DNA of 51,579 nucleotides from Cyanobacteria bacterium RUI128 (GTDB lineage Bacteria; Cyanobacteriota; Vampirovibrionia; Gastranaerophilales; Gastranaerophilaceae), in the NCBI GenBank assembly GCA_024695725.1, contig JAILHQ010000006.1, positions 1-51,579 on the forward strand. Direction: 5' to 3'. Shown one piece after another: positions 16,860-24,689 of this stretch (position 1 is the first letter of the stretch; the number at the start of each line of letters is the position of its first letter). The translations under genes were made by a program, and so were the position numbers. The notes under the pieces are model-generated. The model was not told where the DNA came from and made no database searches. It saw nothing but the letters and a program-made list of their open reading frames with translations.

Positions 16860-18308
16860 TTATTTATCAAGTTTGTTCAGTTCTTCCATTTTTTTGATAA
16901 GCAGACTCTGATAATAATAATATCTAAAATCGTTTCCGTCAATATAGTATGCGTTTTCCAGATATTTCTTTGCCTGAGCGAGGTTTCCGTTTTCGAGCAT
17001 TACTCTTGATAAATCTATCCACCCGTCTTTGAAATTAGGGTTTATTGCGACAGATTTCTTCAGGTAACTCAGTTCCGTTTCAGGATTATTCAGAGCCATA
17101 TGGTAAAAAGCCTCGTAGGCTGTGTTGTCTGTCTTTGTAAGTTTTTCATATATTGAAGAAGATGTTTTTGTATTATTAAGTTTTGCATAAGTATCTGCAA
17201 GTTTAAGTTTTGCCTCGGTTGCGTTTGAGTGCGTGCTTGCAGCTTTTTTGTAGTATTTTAATGCCTGTTTATATTTGTTGTTTTCGTAGGCAATATCGCC
17301 TAATGACAACAGAGTATTAACGTTTGAAACGTTGTAGTCGTAGGCTTTTAGTGCTACCGTGTTTGCTTTTTCAAAGTCACCATTCTTGATATAAATCCTG
17401 CTCATAAGTGAGTACAGAAGAGCATTTCTCGAGTTGTTTTTGCTTATGGCACTTTGCAATACTCTCAGAGCCTTTGAATTGTCATTTTTTAAATAGTAGT
17501 AATAGCTCAGATGGTAATCCTTCAGCCAAGGCTGTTTTTCTGTTTTGTATTTTATGTATTCTTCATTTGAGTCTATTTGTTGTTTTATCGGGTAATAGGT
17601 GATATTCAGCTTATTCTTTGTATTTTTGACAATTTTATTTGCTTTTCTGCCGTGCTTTCCGCTGGAGATTATCTCTGAGAGCAGTATTTTATAGTTCAGA
17701 TTATCTGAATTTATAAGCATTGCGTTATCAATGAATTTTTTCGCATTGTCAAAATCGCCGTTTTTAAGATAGCCCAACGCCAGCAGATAATTGGCATAAT
17801 CGTTTTTATCGATATTTGTAACCTTGTCTTTGATATCTTTTATCGCTTCTGCCCCTCTGTCATTATATTCGATATTTGAAAGAGCCTCAGCCAGGTTGAT
17901 TATTTCGTCAGTTGTCATTTTGTATCTCGGGAAAAACAGTTTTTGGCTGTTTTCAGAATCAAAATGTGCAATATCGTAGTCGGTAATCTTGCTGAACGCT
18001 AATTTTGCCAAATCAAAAAATCCGAAGGAAACGGCTTTATCCGCAAGTAACATAAGGTAGTAGTCGTGTCCTTCATTATCAATAATCAGACCTGACATAT
18101 CTTCATAGGCAGTCTGAACATTAAGACTCATAAATTTTTTATTTAGTGAGTCAAGGCTGTTTTTGAATTCTTTTGCCGTATATTGAATTTTGCCGTATTG
18201 GGTTTTTTGCGCAGGAGCAATATGTGTTTCATCTGCAAGGACAAATGAAACGGATGTCCCGGTCAATAAACCTGCTAAAAGCAATATATTCAATATTTTC
18301 TTATTCAT
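16860..18308 (-). CDS. Exported TPR-repeat protein (482 aa)
   Basis: A hydrophobic signal peptide (NKKILNILLLAGLLTGTSVSF, with cleavage near VLA-DE) is followed by many degenerate 34-residue tetratricopeptide repeats to the C terminus. Examples of TPR signatures are ALKYYKKAASTHSNATEAKL and AKKYLENAYYIDGNDFRY. It is probably periplasmic or membrane-anchored and acts as a protein-binding scaffold. I prefer ATG 18308 over 18314 because a GGAT lies at better spacing. The start overlaps the stop of the upstream HD-GYP gene (ATGAATAA), so translation is coupled. Function beyond protein binding is unknown. Confidence 0.85.
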   Translation of the reverse strand: MNKKILNILLLAGLLTGTSVSFVLADETHIAPAQKTQYGKIQYTAKEFKNSLDSLNKKFMSLNVQTAYEDMSGLIIDNEGHDYYLMLLADKAVSFGFFDLAKLAFSKITDYDIAHFDSENSQKLFFPRYKMTTDEIINLAEALSNIEYNDRGAEAIKDIKDKVTNIDKNDYANYLLALGYLKNGDFDNAKKFIDNAMLINSDNLNYKILLSEIISSGKHGRKANKIVKNTKNKLNITYYPIKQQIDSNEEYIKYKTEKQPWLKDYHLSYYYYLKNDNSKALRVLQSAISKNNSRNALLYSLMSRIYIKNGDFEKANTVALKAYDYNVSNVNTLLSLGDIAYENNKYKQALKYYKKAASTHSNATEAKLKLADTYAKLNNTKTSSSIYEKLTKTDNTAYEAFYHMALNNPETELSYLKKSVAINPNFKDGWIDLSRVMLENGNLAQAKKYLENAYYIDGNDFRYYYYQSLLIKKMEELNKLDK

Positions 18309-19971
18309 TTGCATCTATCCCAATGTAGTACTTATTGAAAACTGATACCAGTTCTTCATTTTCATTGTTATTAATAGAGCCCAGTAGTATATTCAGATTA
18401 TACCTGTTTAACAAAGTTCTGTCATCATTTGTTAAGATAAGATGATTTTCTGTTAAGAAGACTCCGACTATTTTATCAAGAGGAATTGAGAGGAACTTGT
18501 CAACAATGTTTTTGTCGAAATGAGTTCCGGAATCTCCGATAAGAATAGATATAACCTTTTGAATAGGCATTTTGTCACGGTAGTGACGTTTTGAGGTTAT
18601 TGCATCAAACACGTCGGCAACCGCTAAAATTCTGCCGCCAAACGGAATGTTATCTCCGCTGAGATGCCTGTAATAACCTGAACCGTCAAATTTTTCGTGG
18701 TGTGAGCAGGCAATTTCCGTAATCATTTTGAAATCGTCTGACATATGAATTTTTTCAAGAATATTGTGGGTAATTTCAACGTGTTCCTGAATATGTTGAT
18801 ATTCTTCAGGGGTGAGTTTCCCTTCTTTTTGAAGCACTGAATCTCTGATACCGATTTTCCCGATATCGTGCAGAGCAGCAGCTTTTTGAATTATTTCAAG
18901 TTCTTTTTTATCCAGTCCGAATTCTTCCGCAATAAGTGTTGCATACATTCTGACACGGGTTGAATGACCTGCTGTGATTTTGTCACGAGCATCGATAGAG
19001 GCTGCAAGTGTGCTTATGAAACTGTCAAATACGACACGCTGTTCTTCGAGCAATTCCTGCTGTCTTGCAAATAATTTTGCGTTTTCAAGCGAAATCCCCG
19101 CACTTGAACCGATTGAGATAAGGATATCTTCGTCTTCCTGTGTAAAATATCCGCTCATTTTGTTCAGAATTTGGAAGACACCTATGATTTCCTGTTCAAT
19201 GTTTCTTATTGGCATACAGAGAATAGTTTTTGTTCTGTACCCTGTTTTTGCATCGACTTCTTTGTTGAATCTGTCATCTGAGTATGCATCTTTAATATTA
19301 ATAATTTCACCAGTTCTGAAGACTGTTCCTGCAATACCTTGTGAAGCGTTAAATCTGAGTTCCTGACTTCCGAGCCCGAGAGCAACTTTTGACCAGAGCT
19401 CGTCAGTGTCTTTGTCATACAGGAATACTGTACAACGATCTGCCTGAACGGCATTTCTTGCTTCTTCAGCAATAGTTTGCATGAGTTTATCAATATCTTT
19501 TTCTGCAGCAACCGCCTGGCCGATATTTACAAGCGCAAGCAAAGGATCGTTCTTGACTGACGATACGTAAAGGCTGCCGTTTTTAATCAGTTTAAAGACA
19601 TCTTCGAGTGATGCCAAAAAGATTTCAAGTCTGTCGTTTCCTTCACATTTAGCCTTAGCCTTGTTATAGTGAAGCATGTAAAGGTTGTTATTTTTTTCGC
19701 AGAAATTTACGTATCCGAGAAGAAAATTATAAAAAACCGTTTCATAATCATTTTTATTGCTTGTAAGCAGTAAGTCCGCATCGTTAAAATACTTCAGTGC
19801 TGTTGTAAATTCCCCTTTTAAATATAGCATCAGCCCGTTAAGGCAATTTAATGCTGATTTGCTTGTCTGTTCCAAATCAGATTTCTTAAGGGCTTTTTTG
19901 TACTCATCTTCTGATACCGAAAGGGCTTTTATTAAATCAACTACCTTGTTATCAATAACTTGTTCTAACAT
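18301..19971 (-). CDS. GAF domain plus HD-GYP phosphodiesterase-type protein
   Basis: The 556-aa cytosolic signalling protein has three parts: a helical, TPR-like N-terminal region (1-135), a GAF sensor domain (about 140-305; QADRCTVFLYDKDTDELW, GIAGTVFRTGE) and an HD-GYP domain (about 315-500). The HD-GYP residues are H336, H368-D369 in HDIGK, H397, H424-H425 and D453. Such domains hydrolyse cyclic di-GMP. The signature reads HHEKFDGSGYY, so the final Pro of GYP is Tyr, which could alter activity or partner binding. I chose ATG 19971, which has GAGG at good spacing, over an upstream TTG at 20061. It is the first gene of the six-gene operon and so probably sets its signal input. Confidence 0.9.
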   Translation of the reverse strand: MLEQVIDNKVVDLIKALSVSEDEYKKALKKSDLEQTSKSALNCLNGLMLYLKGEFTTALKYFNDADLLLTSNKNDYETVFYNFLLGYVNFCEKNNNLYMLHYNKAKAKCEGNDRLEIFLASLEDVFKLIKNGSLYVSSVKNDPLLALVNIGQAVAAEKDIDKLMQTIAEEARNAVQADRCTVFLYDKDTDELWSKVALGLGSQELRFNASQGIAGTVFRTGEIINIKDAYSDDRFNKEVDAKTGYRTKTILCMPIRNIEQEIIGVFQILNKMSGYFTQEDEDILISIGSSAGISLENAKLFARQQELLEEQRVVFDSFISTLAASIDARDKITAGHSTRVRMYATLIAEEFGLDKKELEIIQKAAALHDIGKIGIRDSVLQKEGKLTPEEYQHIQEHVEITHNILEKIHMSDDFKMITEIACSHHEKFDGSGYYRHLSGDNIPFGGRILAVADVFDAITSKRHYRDKMPIQKVISILIGDSGTHFDKNIVDKFLSIPLDKIVGVFLTENHLILTNDDRTLLNRYNLNILLGSINNNENEELVSVFNKYYIGIDANE

Positions 19972-20070
19972 TTTTCCTCTACACTTATTCTGTAATCCTC
20001 TTTCACTATGATAACCTATTTTTGTATATTTATCAATACTTTTAAGGCATTGTAACAACACAGAGGCAGC

Positions 20071-20105
20071 TTAAAAATTTTTTACAAAATGAGCAATTTT
20101 TTGTA
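20071..20105 (+). promoter_or_regulatory. Upstream element of the EF-hand gene
   Basis: TTTACAAA (20081-20088) with a degenerate copy 10 bp upstream, followed by AGCAAT and a T-rich stretch, closely resembles the block at 13085-13116. It fits half of an HLR1 pattern exactly and the other half with two mismatches. Confidence 0.4.
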
Positions 20106-20153
20106 TGTTCAATACTTAGTAAATATAAGTGTAAGTGTGGAAAAGGAATTCTT

Positions 20154-20741
20154 ATGTACTCAATAGGCGGAAATTTAGTAAGGATAGATGGTAAACACGG
20201 TAGTTATGACAGAAAAGTATTGAATGTAGATGTGCGTTACGGAAGAAATGCAAATGATAATTACAAATCATATATAGCAGATTTGGGTGATTATACAAAG
20301 CAAATACCATTAAACTTTGAATACAGATATATGCCTGACGGCAGATTCAACAAGATGGCGCTATTAGGAAGTGCTTATGAAGAACTCGGAAAGAGAACAA
20401 GAGTCAAAACAGATGATTTGAATGAACAATTAAACAAATCCGGCTTGTCTGATTATACGGCAAACGCTCTTGATGTTGATATGGACGGTTATGTTGATGT
20501 AGGAGAATATGCTGCAAGTACTCTTGTTCAGGATATTTTAAGCTCGGGAGAGGATTATGATATTAATCCGAGAAAAGTAAACGGTGTGATAACCCCTAAG
20601 GGTGAACAGAGAGCCTTTGCGCTCAATAACAAGCATATTGAGTCACAGGCAAGATTAGTCTATGCTCAGTTACGCAATGAATTCAAGCTCGGTCAGGCAC
20701 AAAAAGAGTTCCTGTCTGACAGTAATAACCTTGTAAAATAA
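20154..20741 (+). CDS. EF-hand-containing protein of unknown function
   Basis: The 195-aa protein has one textbook EF-hand calcium loop at residues 107-118 (DVDMDGYVDVGE), with Asp at positions 1, 3, 5 and 9 and Glu at position 12. The loop is flanked by helices (NKSGLSDYTANAL before and YAASTLVQDILSS after). The rest is not recognisable. Residues 1-65 are rich in Tyr, Asp and Gly. AAGGA before ATG 20154 supports the start. There is no signal peptide. A single EF-hand often pairs by dimerisation. A calcium-responsive or structural role is inferred from the loop alone. Confidence 0.83.
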   Translation: MYSIGGNLVRIDGKHGSYDRKVLNVDVRYGRNANDNYKSYIADLGDYTKQIPLNFEYRYMPDGRFNKMALLGSAYEELGKRTRVKTDDLNEQLNKSGLSDYTANALDVDMDGYVDVGEYAASTLVQDILSSGEDYDINPRKVNGVITPKGEQRAFALNNKHIESQARLVYAQLRNEFKLGQAQKEFLSDSNNLVK

Positions 20742-20757
20742 AGGGCTGTTATTTTAC
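20733..20757. repeat. 9-bp inverted repeat holding both convergent stop codons
   Basis: GTAAAATAA (20733-20741) and TTATTTTAC (20749-20757) are exact reverse complements around a 7-nt spacer. Each arm contains the TAA of one of the two convergent genes. The lack of a T-run makes terminator function uncertain. Confidence 0.6.
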
Positions 20758-21348
20758 GTTAATAACGTCAACTCCGTTAAATTCCGATATAACTTCGGTT
20801 TCGCCTTTTGAGTAGGAACGTGCAACGAGTGCACCCACTACAGCTTCAAGTGCACCTGCAGGCATCATGTTTGCGGGGATATCTGCAAAATTGTATTCGT
20901 TTTTAAGAATATTTTGTAAAAATTTGCAGTCTGCAGGAGAGCGTTGTTTAAAGTTTGAATAAAGATTCAGTTTAAGTCTGGACATATATAAATCAAACCT
21001 TTTTATATCGATTCCGTTTGCGATAAGTTTGTTTATGCAGTCACAGCCTCTGTAGGAATATCTGTCCAACCAGTCCTCAGTATTTCTGAACCCTTTGTGG
21101 GTAGTAACCATTTGATAAGGTTTTGACAGTATTCTCCATTTCCCGGTCATAAGCGTATTATCCCACGGCAGTGAGATACATACTTTTGACTGTTTTAGAG
21201 ATGAAAAATTATCAAAAAAGAACTGAACATCATTCATAGAAAACAGTTTATCGACAAGAATCAGGGTATTGTTTTCGTCAAGTACGACAACCCCGGTTTC
21301 AATAGTTGATGCAGGTGATAAAGACATGCCAATGTAGTATTCAGTCAT
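20749..21348 (-). CDS. Possible RNase H-fold protein (DUF429-like), 199 aa
   Basis: The protein opens with YYIGMSLSPASTIETGVVVLDE, a glycine-poor beta-hairpin with an alternating hydrophobic pattern like the first strands of RNase H/actin-fold proteins. It ends with an Ala-rich helix (PAGALEAVVGALVARSYSKG) similar to the C-terminal helix of DUF429 proteins. The typical catalytic Asp residues are not obvious, so activity is doubtful. GGAGAG before ATG 21348 sets the start; an upstream in-frame start at 21375 lacks a ribosome-binding site. It lies 49 nt after the anti-sigma gene and may be in that operon. The fold assignment is tentative. Confidence 0.7.
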   Translation of the reverse strand: MTEYYIGMSLSPASTIETGVVVLDENNTLILVDKLFSMNDVQFFFDNFSSLKQSKVCISLPWDNTLMTGKWRILSKPYQMVTTHKGFRNTEDWLDRYSYRGCDCINKLIANGIDIKRFDLYMSRLKLNLYSNFKQRSPADCKFLQNILKNEYNFADIPANMMPAGALEAVVGALVARSYSKGETEVISEFNGVDVINVK

Positions 21349-21397
21349 TTTTCTCTCCTTGTGAATATTATACAAGGAAAATCATATTTTGAACAGT

Positions 21398-21940
21398 TCA
21401 GGCATAGTGGAATACAAACCACAGTGAAGCGAATAATATTATTGTTACGAACAAGACAAAACCCAAACAGTGCAGATATGCATTTTTCTTAAAGAGATTT
21501 TCATCAAGCTCTGAAATAATGTTTTTTGAAAAATCGGTTTTCATTTTGTTTTTGTGCTCAACAAAAGAATCTGACATCATTTTTCGCAATTTGTACAATT
21601 TTTCTATTTTTTCCCTTACTTTGGGTTTTGCAATAATATTTCTTCTGATTTTTATACTGTTTTCTTCAGAAAGCTCGTTATCAATATAGGCTGATAGTTC
21701 AGCGCCTGTTACGTATTCACTGCTTTCTAGCGGTTCGGCATCGATTGTTGTATCGTCTTTTATGAACTTGTTATAGGCTTCTCTGATGTCGGTAATAATT
21801 GTTCTCAGAACCTTGAATTTCATGTTGCAGTGAGGACAGGTGTTTAGGTGTCCTTCAAAGCTGTCCTTGAGGGTGTCTTTTAATTCTCCGTTAATATAAA
21901 AAGTGAAAAGTTCTTCAAATTGGCTGCAGGTTATTTTCAT
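21398..21940 (-). CDS. Membrane anti-sigma factor with zinc motif
   Basis: The 180-aa protein has an N-terminal anti-sigma (ZAS-like) motif H31-x3-C35-x2-C38 (HLNTCPHC), with C5 a possible further ligand. A second segment, ELSAYIDNELSEEN (about 79-92), resembles another anti-sigma helix but has lost the Cys residues. A single C-terminal transmembrane helix follows (about 156-178; LHCLGFVLFVTIILFASLWF). The topology suggests that the N-terminal cytosolic domain holds the ECF sigma factor encoded 16 nt upstream. Signal-dependent release is expected but not shown. AGGAAAGG precedes ATG 21940. Confidence 0.85.
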   Translation of the reverse strand: MKITCSQFEELFTFYINGELKDTLKDSFEGHLNTCPHCNMKFKVLRTIITDIREAYNKFIKDDTTIDAEPLESSEYVTGAELSAYIDNELSEENSIKIRRNIIAKPKVREKIEKLYKLRKMMSDSFVEHKNKMKTDFSKNIISELDENLFKKNAYLHCLGFVLFVTIILFASLWFVFHYA

Positions 21941-21956
21941 TTTGTTGCCTTTCCTG

Positions 21957-22529
21957 TTATAAATAGTCTGTTAATTCTTCCTGTAATTTTATTCTTGCCC
22001 TGGATATCCGTGACTTTACGGTTCCGATAGAGGTTTGGGTAAGGTGTGCTATATCGTCATAACTCATTCCTTCAAATTCTCTTAAAACGATTGCAACTCT
22101 TGAGTTTATCGGAAGTGACAATATACAATTTTTTATTTTGCATCCTAATTCTGAGGCAAGGCACTTTTCCATCGGCTCATTCTTGTTATCTTTTATTTCG
22201 GTTGCGTTTTCGGAATCGTCAATACTGATTTCGGGTTCGTGTTTAGAGTCTTTCTTTATAAAATCGTAGAAAATATTCAGTGCAATTCTGTTTGACCAAC
22301 TTTTAAAAGATTTGTTGTCGTGCAGTTTAGAGATATTATTTGCTATTTTGACAAGGGTTTCCTGTGTCAGGTCTGATACGATTTCACGTTTTCGGCAGAT
22401 ATGGGAAAAGATTCCGAAAATATCCTTCTGAATACGCTTGATAAGTTCTTCAAGTGCCTGCAGGTTATCCTTCTGTGCCATTTCAATAAGAAGATATTGA
22501 GGTATTTTTTTATAGTTTGTCTTAACCAT
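21957..22529 (-). CDS. ECF-type RNA polymerase sigma factor
   Basis: The 190-aa sigma-70 family member has only regions 2 and 4. Region 2 spans about residues 35-95 (REIVSDLTQETLVKIANNI, KSFKSWSNRIALNIFYDF). Region 4 is a C-terminal helix-turn-helix (about 133-185; LPINSRVAIVLREFEGMSYD, IAHLTQTSIGTVKSRISRAR). It recruits RNA polymerase to an alternative promoter class, probably under control of the adjacent anti-sigma factor. A TATAAA hexamer lies 8 nt before ATG 22529 and no Shine-Dalgarno sequence is visible, so its mRNA may be nearly leaderless. The stimulus is unknown. Confidence 0.9.
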   Translation of the reverse strand: MVKTNYKKIPQYLLIEMAQKDNLQALEELIKRIQKDIFGIFSHICRKREIVSDLTQETLVKIANNISKLHDNKSFKSWSNRIALNIFYDFIKKDSKHEPEISIDDSENATEIKDNKNEPMEKCLASELGCKIKNCILSLPINSRVAIVLREFEGMSYDDIAHLTQTSIGTVKSRISRARIKLQEELTDYL

Positions 22530-22617
22530 AACCAGAATTTATAAAATACCGTTGTATATTAAAATACTCTTTTCAGCATAATCAAACAGGCAATTTAATT
22601 ATTTTAAAATTTTGAAA

Positions 22618-23166
22618 TTATACTGAATAGATTTTTTTAAGCACATAAATATCGTTTTCACTCGGGGTTGATATATTTTTCTGATGCGGAACATACATAA
22701 CGTCGTCAATTTCAACCCCGTGTCCTAACCCTAATGCGTGCCCGAACTCGTGCATCATTGAGAAAAATATACTTTCATCGGTTGTGTTCTTCGGAGAACA
22801 GGCGTTGTAGAGTCCTATATCGATTGATATTTTTTTAAGCTCACCATCTATAACTGATAAATACTTACACATCCCTTCAAAAACCCGTCCTACTTTTGTC
22901 CAGTGGATAATAATATCAGCATTTTTCGGGGTTTCGGTCAGTACAAATTGTACGGGTATTTTTTCAGAAATCATAACTCTGTTCCATTCTGCCATAGCTT
23001 TCTTGATTTCCGAATAATAAAATTCTTTATTTTGTAAATCTGCGACAATCGGAGTAATATACACATTTACCCCTACACCTGTATTTACCCCCTTTTTCCA
23101 GCGGGCAAGTTTTCCTTTTATTTTGGAATTTTCGATATATTGATTAATTTTGTCGGAAATTGTCAT
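22618..23166 (-). CDS. Matrixin-like zinc metalloprotease without signal peptide
   Basis: The 182-aa protein has the metzincin zinc motif HEFGHALGLGH (H139, E140, H143, H149) and a Met-turn, DDVMYVPH (M157), as in M10 matrixin-type proteases. Upstream strands (NADIIIHWTKVG, ISIDIGLYN) match the catalytic domain. There is no signal peptide, propeptide Cys-switch or membrane span, which is unusual for a family that is mostly exported. The N-terminal region (26-34) contains GVN motifs encoded by two ATTTACCCCY repeats. The promoter (TATAAT 6 nt before the ATG) predicts a leaderless mRNA. The substrate is unknown. Confidence 0.85.
   Translation of the reverse strand: MTISDKINQYIENSKIKGKLARWKKGVNTGVGVNVYITPIVADLQNKEFYYSEIKKAMAEWNRVMISEKIPVQFVLTETPKNADIIIHWTKVGRVFEGMCKYLSVIDGELKKISIDIGLYNACSPKNTTDESIFFSMMHEFGHALGLGHGVEIDDVMYVPHQKNISTPSENDIYVLKKIYSV
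23065..23092 (-). repeat. Pair of ATTTACCCCY elements inside the metalloprotease gene
   Basis: Copies at 23065-23074 and 23083-23092 are 18 bp apart and encode GVN units in the N-terminal part of the protease, the same codon phase as in the DnaJ linker. Confidence 0.75.
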
Positions 23167-23172
23167 AAAACA

Positions 23173-23178
23173 ATTATA
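23173..23178 (-). promoter_or_regulatory. -10 box of predicted leaderless metalloprotease transcript
   Basis: On the minus strand TATAAT is followed by exactly six bases (TGTTTT) and then the ATG at 23166. No Shine-Dalgarno sequence is present and no convincing -35 is seen. Confidence 0.6.
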
Positions 23179-23222
23179 TCAAATTATAATAATTTTCCAT
23201 TTTCTATTTTTCATTTTCCGTT

Positions 23223-23228
23223 TAAAAT
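23223..23228 (+). promoter_or_regulatory. -10 box of predicted leaderless GT9 transcript
   Basis: TAAAAT is followed by six bases (AAGATT) and ATG 23235. No Shine-Dalgarno sequence lies in the 20 bases before the ATG. It faces the -10 box of the divergent protease gene across a 68-bp gap. Confidence 0.6.
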
Positions 23229-23234
23229 AAGATT

Positions 23235-24269
23235 ATGGAAAACAAAAAGAAAGTATTATTGGTCCGTTTGAGTGCGATGGGTGATGTTATTTTCACCATT
23301 CCGCTTGCCAATGCTCTTACTTCTGCAGGGTATGAGGTTACCTGGCTTGTGTCAGAGAAGGGATATTCACTTGTGAAGAACAACCCTTGTGTGGATAAAG
23401 TCATTCTTGCTCCGCTTGAAAAGTGGAAGAAGGCTAGAAACCCTTTAAAGAATTTCTTTGAGTATTTATCTATAGTTCGTTCAATAAGGAAAGAAAAATA
23501 CGATATAGCGCTTGATACCCAGCTAATTTTGAAAAGTCTTTTATGGATGGCGTTTTGCGGTGCAAAAAGAAGAATTGTCGCAAAGAATTACAGAGAGTTT
23601 GCAATACTTGGCGGAAACGAGGTTATGGCAGCTACAAGAGTAGGTAATGAACCTCATGCCGTAAAGAGTTATCTAAAATATGCAGAATATCTTGGTACAG
23701 ATACAACAGATGTCAGAGTTACACTGCCTGAAACTTCACAGGAAGTAAAGTCAAAGGTTGATGATCTTTTAAGTCCGCTGGATAATAAACCTTTTATTCT
23801 TGCGGCACCTGCAACAACTTGGGATACCAAACACTGGAACAGGGGTAAATGGAAAGTCCTTCTTGAAAACCTGAAGGACGATTATAACATTGTTTTGTCG
23901 GGTACGGAAAAGGACAGCGAACTTTTATCATACCTTGATAACGGATATCTGAATCTGTGTGGGAAATCAAATCTTGAAGAATTGCAGGAATTGTTATCAA
24001 GGGCTGAGCTTGTAATTTCTATGGATTCAGGCACAACTCATCTTGCCTGGGCAACACAAAAACCAAAAATCGTTTCCATATTTTGTTCAACACCTGAAAG
24101 TCTTTACGCACCGTTAGGTGATGAAAACAAATATATATCTGTTTCGGCTAAAAAGGTTTGTCAGCCTTGCCACAAAAGAAAATGTCCTAAGGGTACGAAT
24201 GAGTGTACAAATTATCCTGAAGTTAATGAAGTTTATGATGCGGTAATAAAGTTATTAAAAGGAGAGTAG
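23235..24269 (+). CDS. Glycosyltransferase family 9 (heptosyltransferase-like), copy 2
   Basis: The 344-aa GT-B enzyme of the LPS heptosyltransferase family has an N-terminal acceptor domain ([20 protein letters not shown]) and a C-terminal donor domain with [20 protein letters not shown]. The Cys-rich tail ([16 protein letters not shown]) matches family members. The [13 protein letters not shown] start and D-S-G-x-x-H motif are closer to classical WaaC/WaaF enzymes than copy 1, which has E-T-E-A-C in place of D-S-G-x-x-H. It is followed by yjbQ after 1 nt and transcribed from a probable leaderless promoter. A role in envelope glycan assembly is inferred from family knowledge. Confidence 0.9.
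   Translation: MENKKKVLLVRLSAMGDVIFTIPLANALTSAGYEVTWLVSEKGYSLVKNNPCVDKVILAPLEKWKKARNPLKNFFEYLSIVRSIRKEKYDIALDTQLILKSLLWMAFCGAKRRIVAKNYREFAILGGNEVMAATRVGNEPHAVKSYLKYAEYLGTDTTDVRVTLPETSQEVKSKVDDLLSPLDNKPFILAAPATTWDTKHWNRGKWKVLLENLKDDYNIVLSGTEKDSELLSYLDNGYLNLCGKSNLEELQELLSRAELVISMDSGTTHLAWATQKPKIVSIFCSTPESLYAPLGDENKYISVSAKKVCQPCHKRKCPKGTNECTNYPEVNEVYDAVIKLLKGE
23841..23850 (+). repeat. AGGGGTAAAT element inside GT9 copy 2
   Basis: A single copy lies in a frame encoding Arg-Gly-Lys-Trp, a different phase from the GVN-encoding copies. Confidence 0.4.
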
Positions 24270-24270
24270 T

Positions 24271-24684
24271 ATGAATTTTGCAACTGAATACTTATGGTTT
24301 AATACGGAAAAACACAGAGATTACATAAATATAACAAGAAAAGTTCAGGAAATAGTCACAAATAGCGGTATAAAAGAGGGTATGGTGCTGGTTTCAGCGA
24401 TGCATATTACGGCAGGTGTTTATGTAAATGATGCAGAATACGGTCTTATAGAGGATATTGATACGTGGCTTGAAGAACTTGCACCTTTTAATATAAACTA
24501 CAACCATCATAATACCGGTGAAACAAACGGGGACAGTCATCTTAAGAGTTTACTTATCGGGCATGAAGTTATTGTTCCGATTACTGACGGCAGACTCGAT
24601 TTCGGACCGTGGCAGCAAATCTACTACGCAGAATTTGACGGTCAGAGAAGAAAACGCGTTATTGTTAAGGTAATGGGCGAATAA
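24271..24684 (+). CDS. yjbQ: YjbQ-family protein (UPF0047)
   Basis: This 137-aa protein matches the YjbQ family almost end to end: [10 protein letters not shown], the His-rich [39 protein letters not shown] and the C-terminal [19 protein letters not shown]. Conserved His and Glu residues form a putative active site; E. coli YjbQ has been linked to weak thiamin-phosphate synthase activity, and the physiological role is unsettled. AAGGAGAG overlaps the end of the GT9 gene and positions ATG 24271. Cotranscription with the glycosyltransferase is likely but functionally unexplained. Confidence 0.93.
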   Translation: MNFATEYLWFNTEKHRDYINITRKVQEIVTNSGIKEGMVLVSAMHITAGVYVNDAEYGLIEDIDTWLEELAPFNINYNHHNTGETNGDSHLKSLLIGHEVIVPITDGRLDFGPWQQIYYAEFDGQRRKRVIVKVMGE

Positions 24685-24689
24685 CGGTC

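Noticed and set aside
18301..20061. Longer HD-GYP protein starting at TTG 20061
   Set aside because: There is no ribosome site there, while ATG 19971 has GAGG at good spacing and a sensible N terminus.
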